From Paracyclopina nana (taxonomy: Eukaryota > Arthropoda > Copepoda > Cyclopoida > Cyclopettidae): DNA of 64,000 nt. Under the pieces are notes generated by a model. The model was given only the letters and a program-made list of their open reading frames with translations, made no database searches and was not told the DNA's origin. Location: assembly GCA_019096065.1 (NCBI GenBank), contig JAGUCH010000002.1:11606501-11670500 (forward strand), read 5' to 3'. Below, piece by piece: positions 33,201 through 42,689 of the stretch. Both the position numbers and the translations under genes were made by a program. Within the stretch, counting starts at the first letter, position 1; every line of letters starts with the position of its first letter.

Positions 33201-33441
33201 CAAACCACTTAAGAAGGGCTTCTCTACAAGTTGCTCCAGGAATCAAGATAACAAATTTTGGGCAAAATTCCAAAAAGCTTTGATCATTTCATATTGATCA
33301 TATTGTATCTTTTATGTAATGACTCTGAAATTTTTGAGTTGGTTCACATGAATTTGTGTTATGCATATTGATTCTAGAGTAACCAGTTTGGCATTGAGAT
33401 TGAAATTAACTTTGAGTGTTTTATATACTGAGTGTTTTATA

Positions 33442-34229
33442 TACTTTAAAACGATTTCCTCGTGTTATAATTCAGTTTACCAATCCGACTCAGCTCTTTC
33501 ATATCAGTTCTTTCTAAGCAATTTGGGGGATATTATAGCTAAAGAGACTGTAATAAAAGAGGCGCTAACGTCAAATGATGACGTAATTAGCAAGCCCGAT
33601 CATATTAAGCATGGGTGAACCTCACACTAGTTACTCGTTTGGCTTTACGTAAAGAGGCTTCATTTTGGCTTTTTATCGAAATCAATCGGAGGTTTACAAA
33701 ACATTCGTCACTTTAACGCGCTCCGGTTAAGTAGCGATACTTGCCAAATCAGCCCAACTGGAAGCTAGCAGCCGGTCACTCAGGCAGGCGCTTGAATTTG
33801 CCCCACGAGCAGACGCATGCTAGCGTTAGCGCCTCTTTCATTACAGTCTCTTTAATTATAGCTATTTATTTTTAGCTGGGGCACGTAAACTAGGGTCATA
33901 TATCAGGTTATTTACTGTAATACGATTTCCTTGTGTTATAATTCAGTTTACCAATACAACTCAGCTCTTTTATATCACAGTTCTATCTAAGCAATTTGGG
34001 GGATAAGGTTCAAATCTTGGATGATTCTCTCTTTTTTCTGACTTCTTTGGAATTTTGATTACTTCCATTGAATATGAGGGGCATTAAACAACTTAAAATC
34101 CCTCAAATTTGATTCCAGGGCCGTTAAGTTTTAATGTCCCCCAAATTGCTTAGAAAAAACTTTGATATAAAAGAGCTGAGTTGGATCGGTAAACTAAATT
34201 ATAACACGAGGAAATCGTATTACAGTATA
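33442..34229. repeat. Dispersed ~90-bp repeat, two direct copies and one inverted
   Basis: Copies at about 33442-33534 and 33914-34004 (+) and 34136-34229 (-) share CGATTTCCTCGTGTTATAA, TTCAGTTTACCAAT and AAGCAATTTGGGGGAT. A shorter fragment is near 35000. Nothing coding. Confidence 0.65.
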
Positions 34230-34239
34230 TAAAATACTT

Positions 34240-34409
34240 AACCGCCATGCAGTCAAATTTGAGGGATTTTAAGTAAATTTATGCCCCTAGTATTCCATGG
34301 AATTGATCCAAATTCCAAAGAAGTTAGAAAAAAGAAAAGATCATCCTAGATTCAAACCTCAGACAGTTGGATTAGCATTCCAATACTCTAACAACTGAGC
34401 TATGGAAAC
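34240..34409 (-). repeat. SINE-like repeat with degenerate tRNA head
   Basis: On the minus strand a tRNA-like head (34409-34339) has GCTCAGTTGTTAGAG as D arm/A box, a perfect 5-bp anticodon stem (TTGGA/TCCAA) with GCT in the loop, and GGTTTGAATCT as B box. The acceptor and T stems do not pair, so it is not a working tRNA gene. The tail (to about 34240) has an inverted partner at 34005-34123 beginning with the matching GGTTCAAATCT. Confidence 0.55.
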
Positions 34410-34480
34410 ATCATGAAAGTTGCATGCTATGTAAGGACTTTACCATAATTTATGCCAGATAAAGAAATAGAAAAGTTAAG

Positions 34481-34555
34481 GCATGACTGGGGTTAAAACC
34501 CTTGACTGCTGAATCACGAGCCAAGCACTCTAACCATTGTGCCATAGGAGCACCT
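34481..34555 (-). repeat. tRNA-derived SINE head fragment
   Basis: The minus strand reads TATGGCACAATGGTTAGAGTG (A box-like) and GGGTTTTAACCCC (degenerate B box). Stems do not fold as a tRNA. Consistent with a pol III-derived SINE. Confidence 0.5.
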
Positions 34556-35122
34556 CTGAAGAAATGGATTTTAAAAGTCTGTTTTATTGCTCCCAAACCA
34601 CTGGATGCTAGCTCATGAGAGCCAGTGATATCCACATAGCAACTAAAAACCATGCAGCATTTTCTAGGGCACGGGGCTGCCCGGTAACTTCATTAAAACA
34701 CTCAAAAATCATATTACAGAATATAAAATTGTATATTTCAAGCTGGGGCACATAAAATTGAGTCAAGCTGACCTTAGATTTTAAAATCGAAATACACTCA
34801 TACAATTACAGCCCTTGTAGGCTCGGGCTAGTAAAGCTGTACTTGAGTTTTCCCATTTTAAAATCCTCGCTCAGCTATTTAATCACCCTAATTTACGTGC
34901 CCCAGCTCAAAATAATAGTTATTTATTAATTGTACGATGTACTTTGACTGAAAATCATAAAAGAATTGTTTTTATATGATGGAAAGCAATTTTCACATGT
35001 ATAATTCAGTTTACCAATTTGTCTCAGTTCATATAACTGACGTTTTACTTTATCAAATGACATTTGTTATAAAGTATTTTATAAGGTGTGTTGCTCCTCT
35101 GTTTGACCAGAGACCATGATAT

Positions 35123-35424
35123 TGTTGAGACTCTCGGCGGTTATGTTGTGACGCCATCTCAGCAGCAGCTGTCAGGACTTTTTCCCGCTATATTGTTCAT
35201 TACGTTATCAGCATTTCTCGAGTTCAGATCAATAAAAATCTGTTATTCGAATCGTATTTCGATATCTCTAACCAAGTTTTATTATCAAGTCTTTTAGATT
35301 CACCACGTTCATCCATATTCTCATAGCAAAGGCAAGTTGACCGTTGACATCCATCTTCCTTTGCACATCCATCCTGGTCGATCCTTCGGCCTCGTCGTCT
35401 TGATCGACCCAGACTCAGACTACA
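35123..35424 (+). repeat. 5' LTR of the BEL/Pao element
   Basis: 302 bp, TG...CA ends, with AATAAA near 35230 as polyadenylation signal candidate. Same sequence as 46021-46322 as far as I can read. Confidence 0.95.
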
Positions 35425-35442
35425 TGGCACCCAACTAAGGAG
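35425..35442 (+). other. Primer binding site of the BEL/Pao element
   Basis: TGGCACCCAACTAAGGAG directly after the LTR. It differs from the tRNA-Lys-type site of the other two elements here; the priming tRNA is not identified. 35443-35924 is a leader with short upstream ORFs (for example 35529-35741). Confidence 0.6.
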
Positions 35443-35924
35443 ATCCTCACAATCCTGGACATCAAGTTTCTCAACAAGCCGAGCAGACACGACGCCCACT
35501 TTTCCAAACCGAGGGGACCGCCATTGTCTTGGAAAATCGAGGGGACGGAGGTTTCAAGACTGAGGGGACAGTTGTCGCCATCTTGAAACAACAACGCATC
35601 CCAACTGGAACGACGCCATCGGGGAAAGAAGAAGTTGACGCATTTTACGCACAGGCCCAGTCGGGAGAGCATCAAGACCGCAAGGAGCTGACAGATCACA
35701 AGTTTGGCATTTTTGATAAGCAGTCGGAGAATTGTGGTTAGCAGAGCTCTGGTAGCGCTGCACGAGAGAGGCGGGGCCTTCTTGGACGTGAGCTGTTGTT
35801 GTTTTGAACTTGTGAATATAGAAAAGTTAAAAGACTGTGTTGAAATTGTTTCATTGGTTAGAGCAAGCAAAAAACTCCCACAGGACCGCGGGTGTCGTGG
35901 GGAGTGCTTGGACGGGCGAGGCCC

Positions 35925-38147
35925 ATGAGTCGGCAGCAAAAGGTGGGAAAGTTACAGCAGAAGGCGCAGGTTTCTCCAAAAAAGTACAATTTTAGGTCAA
36001 AGCCAACTGAAAAAACACCAGGCGGACCGTATTCAAAAACGTACAGCAACGCCCTGATGTCAAACAGGCAAACGGAGGACCAGAAGCAAAAGGAAGCTGA
36101 AGAAAGAGCTGCGGAGTTTAGGAGGCGACTCTCACTGAATCAGTCTGAGGTTGTTGCGGGCCACCCGGAACCTCCGTCGAGGCTAGGCCTCACCTCTGCG
36201 TTTGATTTGCTCCTGGAAGATACAGTGCGCGAGCCAGAAAAGGGGGAAGTGTGGGGTGTCGCAGCGCCGTCCAAACGCAAGCAGCTTATCTTGCCGAGCA
36301 GGTTGGACAGCATGGCGAGCGCAAATCCAGACCCAGCGTGGGACCACTGGCTCGAGGTGAGAGCATCGATGGCGGAGGCTGTGGAGGCGGTGGTTACTGC
36401 TGTCAAAACAGCCACCACCAGCAAAAAAGCGGCCAAGGGCAAGGCAAGACTGGAGAGCATCCTTGAGGGTATGCCCGTGGAGCTGAAGCAGGTGGAGGAA
36501 ATCCTAGCGGACACGAGCAAGACGGAATTTGTCAGCCAAGTGACTGCGATGCAAAAGGCCGTGAAACTGGAGATCATCAGAGCAGGAAGCGTGATTAGAA
36601 AGCTGACCACAGCAGAATGGGCAGGCAGCAGCAGTGAGGAGTCTGGAGCTGAAGAAAAGGAGGCTGGACCAGACAAACCGCAAGCTGGGGAGCAATCACA
36701 GGAGAAGAAAGAGCCAAGCCCAAGTGGACCGGAGATCGAATCATTGGCGACCAAGCACTCTGATAAGACCAGCGAGCTGAAAGAAACGGAAAAGCTGTGG
36801 CGACAGGCAAAAACAGGCACGCTGGTGAAGGACAACTACAAGCACAAGATGGTGGAATTGCGACAAACAATTAAGGAGTGCTATGATGCGATAATTAACC
36901 TCCCACCCGACCAGAAAATTTGCATAGACGTGACGCAACTTCTCATTAGAGAAAAAGAATGCGACGGCTGCATGAGAGCCTTGGAAGAGACGAGGCCAAC
37001 TCAGCTGAAAATGGAACCCAGGACACCAATCACGACGACGACCTCAGATCAGAAGTTGAGGTTCGAATTTACTGACGCAGTCAGCAACATCTTTAGTGCC
37101 GACGTAGCCTTGACGGGAATGCAACGTAACAGTGATCAATTTAGGCTGAAGAGACAGTTCGAGGAGTCCCTGCTGTCACAAAATACAATGATTGACATAG
37201 TCAAAAGAAAGACGTACGAGCAACCTAATTGGGAGGACCTGCACGCAGGTATGCGCCTGGAACAGTTCTATGACCCCACCATGGCGGCAGACACCCAAAG
37301 AGAACAACCATTGAGGATCAACTTCGATGGGTCTAACCCATCTCAGTATAGACAGTTCAAGTACGCAGTGTGGGCCAGGATCGCCACGAAGAAGAACATG
37401 GACTGGTTCGAGAAGGTCCATCGACTTTTTTCATGGGTTAGTGGTAAATTAGCCACAGCCCTAGCAAGGTGCGACCCCACCAGAGAAGGATTCTCTGATG
37501 CCATCATGACCCTAGACAAGATTTTTGGGGATACACCGGTGGAGCCGGATGAGATGATACAAGATTTACTTACGCAGCTCAGAGATTATCCAGAGATGTC
37601 TCTTCGGGACATCAACTCGATTTGGGACACCAATGCCCATGTGGAGGAGATCCTGGACTGGTATGGTCGTGCTGGCAAGGACCCAGTGGAAGCCACTCAT
37701 GGGATCTTGGCCTGCCTCAGAATGGACGGTTTCACCAGAAGAGACTATGACAGATACAGGCAAGAGATGAAGCAATCACAAGATAGTTTGAGGCTGTTCT
37801 TGACATGGGCACAAGTGCGATGCACGGCGCACATTAGAAGCAAAAAGGCGGCATTGATCACAAAAGGAATTAGGGGTGGCCCAAAGGACAATGTTGTTCA
37901 CTACGAGCGCCGAGGCCACCAAAAGCAGGAACAATATAGAAGACAAACCCAGTCCACCAGTCAGTATAGGCCTAGAGAGTACAGGGACGGCAGAAGAAAC
38001 CAAACAAGAGCCTCAAGCGAAAACACCTTGTTTACAGAAAACTTCGAAAACTACGATGAAGCAGAAGCTGTATTCTTTGGTGACTCGGACGAAGAGGAGG
38101 TCGTCATGGAAGATGATTGGGGCCTCGGTGACTGTGGATGGGAATAG
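35925..38147 (+). CDS. gag: Gag-like protein of the BEL/Pao element
   Basis: The first ATG of the frame is at 35925 (earlier codons are GTG-led); 740 residues. The N-terminal part is charged and low-complexity. The middle and C-terminal part (about residues 380-660) contains the BEL gag core, with INFDGSNPSQYRQFKYAVW being the region recognised as DUF1759/gag in this group. The end is Gln/Arg-rich, then acidic. It stops at a UAG (38145-38147). No zinc knuckle occurs before this stop; they lie just after it, in the same frame. Gag forms the particle that packages element RNA in the cytoplasm. Confidence 0.85.
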   Translation: MSRQQKVGKLQQKAQVSPKKYNFRSKPTEKTPGGPYSKTYSNALMSNRQTEDQKQKEAEERAAEFRRRLSLNQSEVVAGHPEPPSRLGLTSAFDLLLEDTVREPEKGEVWGVAAPSKRKQLILPSRLDSMASANPDPAWDHWLEVRASMAEAVEAVVTAVKTATTSKKAAKGKARLESILEGMPVELKQVEEILADTSKTEFVSQVTAMQKAVKLEIIRAGSVIRKLTTAEWAGSSSEESGAEEKEAGPDKPQAGEQSQEKKEPSPSGPEIESLATKHSDKTSELKETEKLWRQAKTGTLVKDNYKHKMVELRQTIKECYDAIINLPPDQKICIDVTQLLIREKECDGCMRALEETRPTQLKMEPRTPITTTTSDQKLRFEFTDAVSNIFSADVALTGMQRNSDQFRLKRQFEESLLSQNTMIDIVKRKTYEQPNWEDLHAGMRLEQFYDPTMAADTQREQPLRINFDGSNPSQYRQFKYAVWARIATKKNMDWFEKVHRLFSWVSGKLATALARCDPTREGFSDAIMTLDKIFGDTPVEPDEMIQDLLTQLRDYPEMSLRDINSIWDTNAHVEEILDWYGRAGKDPVEATHGILACLRMDGFTRRDYDRYRQEMKQSQDSLRLFLTWAQVRCTAHIRSKKAALITKGIRGGPKDNVVHYERRGHQKQEQYRRQTQSTSQYRPREYRDGRRNQTRASSENTLFTENFENYDEAEAVFFGDSDEEEVVMEDDWGLGDCGWE

Positions 38148-41100
38148 GATGTGGTGGCCCTGGCCAGAGGAGCAGGAAAATGCTTCGTATGCGATAAGGC
38201 CGGCCACAAGGGTGTGGAGTGCAAAGAATGGGAAAAGCACGACTTTAAGGCCATAAGAGACAAGATCATAGCCGCCAAATTGTGCCCAAGGTGCCTTAAA
38301 GGCAAGCATGCGGCCTCGGACTGTCGGAGCTCGGAGACTTGCAAGGAGTGTGGATCATTAAGGCATCACACCAAGCTTCACGCCAAGAACAACATGGCAA
38401 AGATTGAAAAACCCAAAGATGAGTTAGAACAACAAATGGCTATGATGCTGAAACAAATGGCTGAATTACAAGCCAAGATTAGTGCCAAAGAGAATGCCAC
38501 ATTTATCGGAAGGGACTGCAGCTGTCCCTTTGATGCGGTGGCCGAAGGTGAAGAAGTTGAACCGATAGCCTTGGTGACGAAACCAGTCAGATCATGGATG
38601 ACTGTTCCGATCGAAATATCAAGTGATGAAAATTTCACAAACCCGATAAGTACAAATGCTCTGTTAGATCAAGGATCAAGCGTCACACTGGTGCAGCCAG
38701 AACTCGCAAAGAAGATTGGCCTCAAGGGCAAAAGAAAGCAGTTTGCAGTCCAGGTGGTGGGGGATGACAGGATTGTTCGCCAACCATCAATCCAAGGAAA
38801 GGTTTTTGTTAGGGCTGCAGGCGAACAAGAAAGCCATGAAATTAAGTGTAGAACATTTAATTTGCCAGCAAGCATCACCCCAGTGGATCCGAACGGGCTG
38901 AAATCAACATTTAAGGAGATAGCCCACATTGACTTTCCAAAACCATGCGAAGGGGGAGTCGGGGTGCTCATTGGATTTGATAACACCAACATGATGAGGT
39001 CTCATGAGGATGTGATGGTTACAGGCGGCCCGCTCGCCAGGAAGTCACCCTTGGGATGGACAGTACTTCATAACAGTGACGGCATTGGAGATTTCACTGG
39101 GCTTGTCACTAATTGGAAAGAGTTCAACGTGGTGGGGGCAATGTCTGATGACGCGCTGCAGTACATGTGGGACAGACAGTTTGGCTTGGAGTCAGTCGGG
39201 ATCGACAGGGCCGAGAAGGCCATAATGAGATACAACTTGGCTGAGGAGGAAGCGTTGAAGAAAATGAAAAACAGTATAAGAAGGACTTCAGATGGCCTCT
39301 GGGAGGTTGGCATTCCATGGCTCACAGATGTGCCAAACTTGCCAAAAAACTATCACCAATGCTTGGCTATGCAGAGAACACTGGATATGAAGCACAAAAA
39401 GGATGCGGGCGTGGCCGAAGCAGTGGCAACGACAATGGCAGAGTACCTGAAGTTGGGGATCATTGAGCCTGTGCCAGAATGGGACTGGCTTAATAGCTAT
39501 TTTTTACCCTATTTTTGTGTCGCCAAACAAGAGAGTGAAACCACGAAATATAGATTTGTGTATAATGCCAAACAGAAATTCTCAGGGACATCAATTAATG
39601 AGCAGCAGCACACGGGCCCTAATTTTCTGGCGGACATATTCGACACCATGGTGGAGTTCAGAGTTGGAGAAGTGGCGGTTGTCGCGGACATAGAAAAGAT
39701 GTACTTGATGATCGCACTGCCCGAGAAAGATAGGCGATATGTGCGCATCTTTGTGGATGGCAAACCATATCAGTTTACAAGGTGGCCATTTGGCCTAAGG
39801 GCAGCCCCAAGTGTGGCCAACTTCGTGGTGAAGCATCACATCGGCTTGTACGGCAGTGACAAGCTCAAGAAGGCCGCCAAGGTGTACATGGACGACGCCA
39901 TAATGTCTTTCAACTCGGAGGACGACGCCAGGGAGGTCACCAATGAATTGAAGGCACTCCTGGCTGAATGTGGCATGAACCTGAGGAAGTTTGTGTCGAA
40001 CAGGGAGGCCGCACTCAGAGATATACCGAAGGAGTTGAGAGCGAAGGTCATGGTTATAAAGGAAAGTGAAGATCAGGTACACTCAACCCTTGGATTAAAG
40101 TGGGATCCAATCACGGACACTATTGGGTACAAGCTTCAGCCAGTTCAATTGATGTCAGTGACAAAGCGAACAATGGCGAGTGAAATAGCCAAAGTTTTTG
40201 ACCCACTTGGAGCATTATTCCCATGGCTGGTCAAGGCCAGGAGATGCCTCCAGAAGATCCATGTGGCAGCAAGGGAAGTACCAATAAACTGGGACACGGA
40301 GCTGTCAACAATGACACACCCTGTAGTCAAGGAAGCTGTCAAGGAATATAGGGGATGGCTGAAGGAAATGGCAGACGCCAAACAGATCAAGTACCCCAGA
40401 AAAATGATACAAGAGATCAACGAAACAACGGTTCTACACATGTGCAGCGATGGCTCAGACATAGCATTCGCCACTGCAGCATATTTGACCAACGAGGGTT
40501 CAAATGAGGTTCATTGGGTCACTACTAAAGGCAGAATGCAAAGCTTAAAACCAAGACAAATTCCAGAGGTTGAATTGGCAGGATGTCTACTCAGCGCACG
40601 ATTGGCGGTGAGATTGAGAGATCTGTTGAAGATACCAGAGGACAGAATATACTACTGGGTAGACAACCACCCAGTACTATGCTGGATCAAGAAAGCAGGA
40701 GTTGAGAGGGATGTGTACGTGAGAAATAGAGCCATCGAAATCTCAGACACATCGAATGGGGATCACTGGAATCACATTGGCACCAATGACAATCCGAGTG
40801 ACATTCCGTCAAGAGGGGCATCAGCGCTGCAATTGGCAGAGACCAAGTTGTACTGGGAAGGACCTGAGTTCTTCAAATGGAAGCTGGAAGATTTGCCAAC
40901 AACGAAGTTGAAAGTGCGCTGGGATGAACTACCAGGGAAAGGTGATGTCACTCTGCTAGGAATGGACTGCAGCTGTCCTACCTTGATCTCCACCACCAGC
41001 ACTGGTCTAATAAGAAGTCACATAGTGAGGTGGGGAGAAAAACAGCAGGTGAGCATGGCCAGGGAAGTACACAGAGGAATCAAAAATCTTGGATTGAAAG

Positions 41101-42578
41101 AAGCTGCGTTCAGATGGTCGATCTTAGTCAGAGCATTGGTGAGGGCGGCTTACTGGAGCAGAAAAAGAAACGCAATGCCAGGGGAGATCATCGACCCAGA
41201 TGATGTTGCGACCGTGGTGGAAAAATTGATGATACATGGCCAGTGGCTGCAGCTGGGTCCGGATTTGAACCACTACGAGCAGACAGGCAACTGGATGAGA
41301 AAAGATATCAAGAAATTGTGCCCTGCAATCGACGCATCAGGATTGCTGAGGGCCAGAACAAGGCTTTATAACCAAGAGGAATTGGCGCAGTCTGCCATGT
41401 TCCCAATAATAGCGACGGATAGCTGGCCATTCTATCTATATGCATGGGCAGTACATCGAGCGAACAGACACGTGAGGAATGACGAGTTGTGGCTTAGACT
41501 TACAAAGGAGATGACAGGGCCAGCTCTGAAAATCATAGCTCGCAGGGTCACCAAAGATTGCGCGCAGTGCAGCAAACTACACGCACCGTTAATGGAACAA
41601 GTCATGGGAGCAGCACCAAACTTGAAGCTTAAACATATTAAGTTATGCTCAGTCTTGGCAGTGGACTTTACGGGCTTCAAAGATATCAAGTTCTGCAGAA
41701 AAACAGTGCGAACATACATTTTGGTGGCAGTTTGCTTGCAGACAAAAGTTGTCACGCTTGAGATGACATTGGGGCTGTCAACGGAAAGTGTGGTGATGGC
41801 CATGTCCCGCATTGCGGCCAGGAGAGGTCCAATATCAGAAGTGTACTCGGACAACGGTGGCTCGTTCAAGAAAATGTGCAGACTATGGAAAAAAGAGGAG
41901 ATCCGAAAAAATCAAGATATTACACATGAAGTGGAAGAGATTGATTGGACTCAGGTCGTAGTCAGAACAAGCAACTATGTGCAAAAATGGCACATGAACG
42001 TGCCAAGGGATCATGAAGCTAACGGGCAAGTGGAAAGTTTTGTCAAGCTCGCCAAAAAAGCTGTCAATGATTCCATTGACCATGGCGCCGTTGATATAGA
42101 AGTATTCAGAACGTGGGTAGCAGTGGCGGAGGACGTGGTCAATTCGAGGCCAATAGCAATGTTGCAGACGAAGGATTTGGGAAAGCTGGTAGTCACTCCG
42201 AACCACCTGATCATTGGCAGAGTGGGAGACTCCGGAATCCTGTCAACGATGGACTCAATGGAATATCAGGTGAGGGAGCTCGACCAAGAGGTCAAACGCT
42301 TTCAATCACTGTGGGCAGATTATTATTTGCAAGAAATGCACAAAAGAAGCAAGTGGCTCAAGGAGTCACAAAATGTGAAGATCGGAGATTTGGTTGTGGT
42401 GGCCGAAGAAGATCTGAAAATAAAAAGAAGCAAATGGTCAGTGGGGCAAGTAATAGATGTCACACGGAGCGCAGATGGGTTAGTACGAAAGGCAAAAGTG
42501 TCATGCAAACATGGAATTGTCGAGAGGGGTATCAGGCAATTGGCCCCTACAACCTCATTACCACATCTACAGTTGTAA
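38148..42578 (+). CDS. pol: Pol polyprotein of the BEL/Pao element (zinc knuckles, protease, RT, RNase H, integrase)
   Basis: Same frame as gag, directly after its UAG; 1476 codons, no good ATG at the start, so readthrough is likely. Numbering from 38151: Cys/His knuckles 11-80 (CFVCDKAGHKGVEC; CPRCLKGKHAASDC; CKECGSLRHH), aspartic protease Asp173 (LLDQGSSVTLV), RT with Asp512 (VADIEKMYLM) and YMDD 579-582, RNase H from about 760 (MCSDGSD), and an integrase with Asp1172 (AVDFTG), Asp1234 (YSDNGGSF) and Glu1295 (GQVESF). Domain order and RT sequence are of BEL/Pao type. All catalytic residues I could check are present. Confidence 0.92.
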   Translation, partial: DVVALARGAGKCFVCDKAGHKGVECKEWEKHDFKAIRDKIIAAKLCPRCLKGKHAASDCRSSETCKECGSLRHHTKLHAKNNMAKIEKPKDELEQQMAMMLKQMAELQAKISAKENATFIGRDCSCPFDAVAEGEEVEPIALVTKPVRSWMTVPIEISSDENFTNPISTNALLDQGSSVTLVQPELAKKIGLKGKRKQFAVQVVGDDRIVRQPSIQGKVFVRAAGEQESHEIKCRTFNLPASITPVDPNGLKSTFKEIAHIDFPKPCEGGVGVLIGFDNTNMMRSHEDVMVTGGPLARKSPLGWTVLHNSDGIGDFTGLVTNWKEFNVVGAMSDDALQYMWDRQFGLESVGIDRAEKAIMRYNLAEEEALKKMKNSIRRTSDGLWEVGIPWLTDVPNLPKNYHQCLAMQRTLDMKHKKDAGVAEAVATTMAEYLKLGIIEPVPEWDWLNSYFLPYFCVAKQESETTKYRFVYNAKQKFSGTSINEQQHTGPNFLADIFDTMVEFRVGEVAVVADIEKMYLMIALPEKDRRYVRIFVDGKPYQFTRWPFGLRAAPSVANFVVKHHIGLYGSDKLKKAAKVYMDDAIMSFNSEDDAREVTNELKALLAECGMNLRKFVSNREAALRDIPKELRAKVMVIKESEDQVHSTLGLKWDPITDTIGYKLQPVQLMSVTKRTMASEIAKVFDPLGALFPWLVKARRCLQKIHVAAREVPINWDTELSTMTHPVVKEAVKEYRGWLKEMADAKQIKYPRKMIQEINETTVLHMCSDGSDIAFATAAYLTNEGSNEVHWVTTKGRMQSLKPRQIPEVELAGCLLSARLAVRLRDLLKIPEDRIYYWVDNHPVLCWIKKAGVERDVYVRNRAIEISDTSNGDHWNHIGTNDNPSDIPSRGASALQLAETKLYWEGPEFFKWKLEDLPTTKLKVRWDELPGKGDVTLLGMDCSCPTLISTTSTGLIRSHIVRWGEKQQVSMAREVHRGIKNLGLKEAAFRWSILVRALVRAAYWSRKRNAMPGEIIDPDDVATVVEKLMIHGQWLQLGPDLNHYEQTGNWMRKDIKKLCPAIDASGLLRARTRLYNQEELAQSAMFPIIATDSWPFYLYAWAVHRANRHVRNDELWLRLTKEMTGPALKIIARRVTKDCAQCSKLHAPLMEQVMGAAPNLKLKHIKLCSVLAVDFTGFKDIKFCRKTVRTYILVAVCLQTKVVTLEMTLGLSTESVVMAMSRIAARRGPISEVYSDNGGSFKKMCRLWKKEEIRKNQDITHEVEEIDWTQVVVRTSNYVQKWHMNVPRDHEANGQVESFVKLAKKAVNDSIDHGAVDIEVFRTWVAVAEDVVNSRPIAMLQTKDLGKLVVTPNHLIIGRVGDSGILSTMDSMEYQVRELDQEVKRFQSLWADYYLQEMHKRSKWLKESQNVKIGDLVVVAEEDLKIKRSKWSVGQVIDVTRSADGLVRKAKVSCKHGIVERGIRQLAPTTSLPHLQL

Positions 42579-42689
42579 AGAACAAACAAAGAAAAAGCCA
42601 AGTAGTACACTCAGACAAAAGCTTCAATACACCACTAACAACACCACATTAAAAAAAAAAAAAAAAATATATATATATAATAAACCACG

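Noticed and set aside
34339..34409. tRNA-Ser(GCT) gene on the minus strand
   Set aside because: The D arm and anticodon stem look right but acceptor and T stems do not pair and the long Ser variable arm is missing; it is part of a repeated SINE-like unit.
38667..38680. Inactive protease in the BEL element because the motif is DQGS rather than DTG/DSG
   Set aside because: BEL/Pao proteases vary at this position; the catalytic Asp and Gly are present, so inactivity cannot be concluded.
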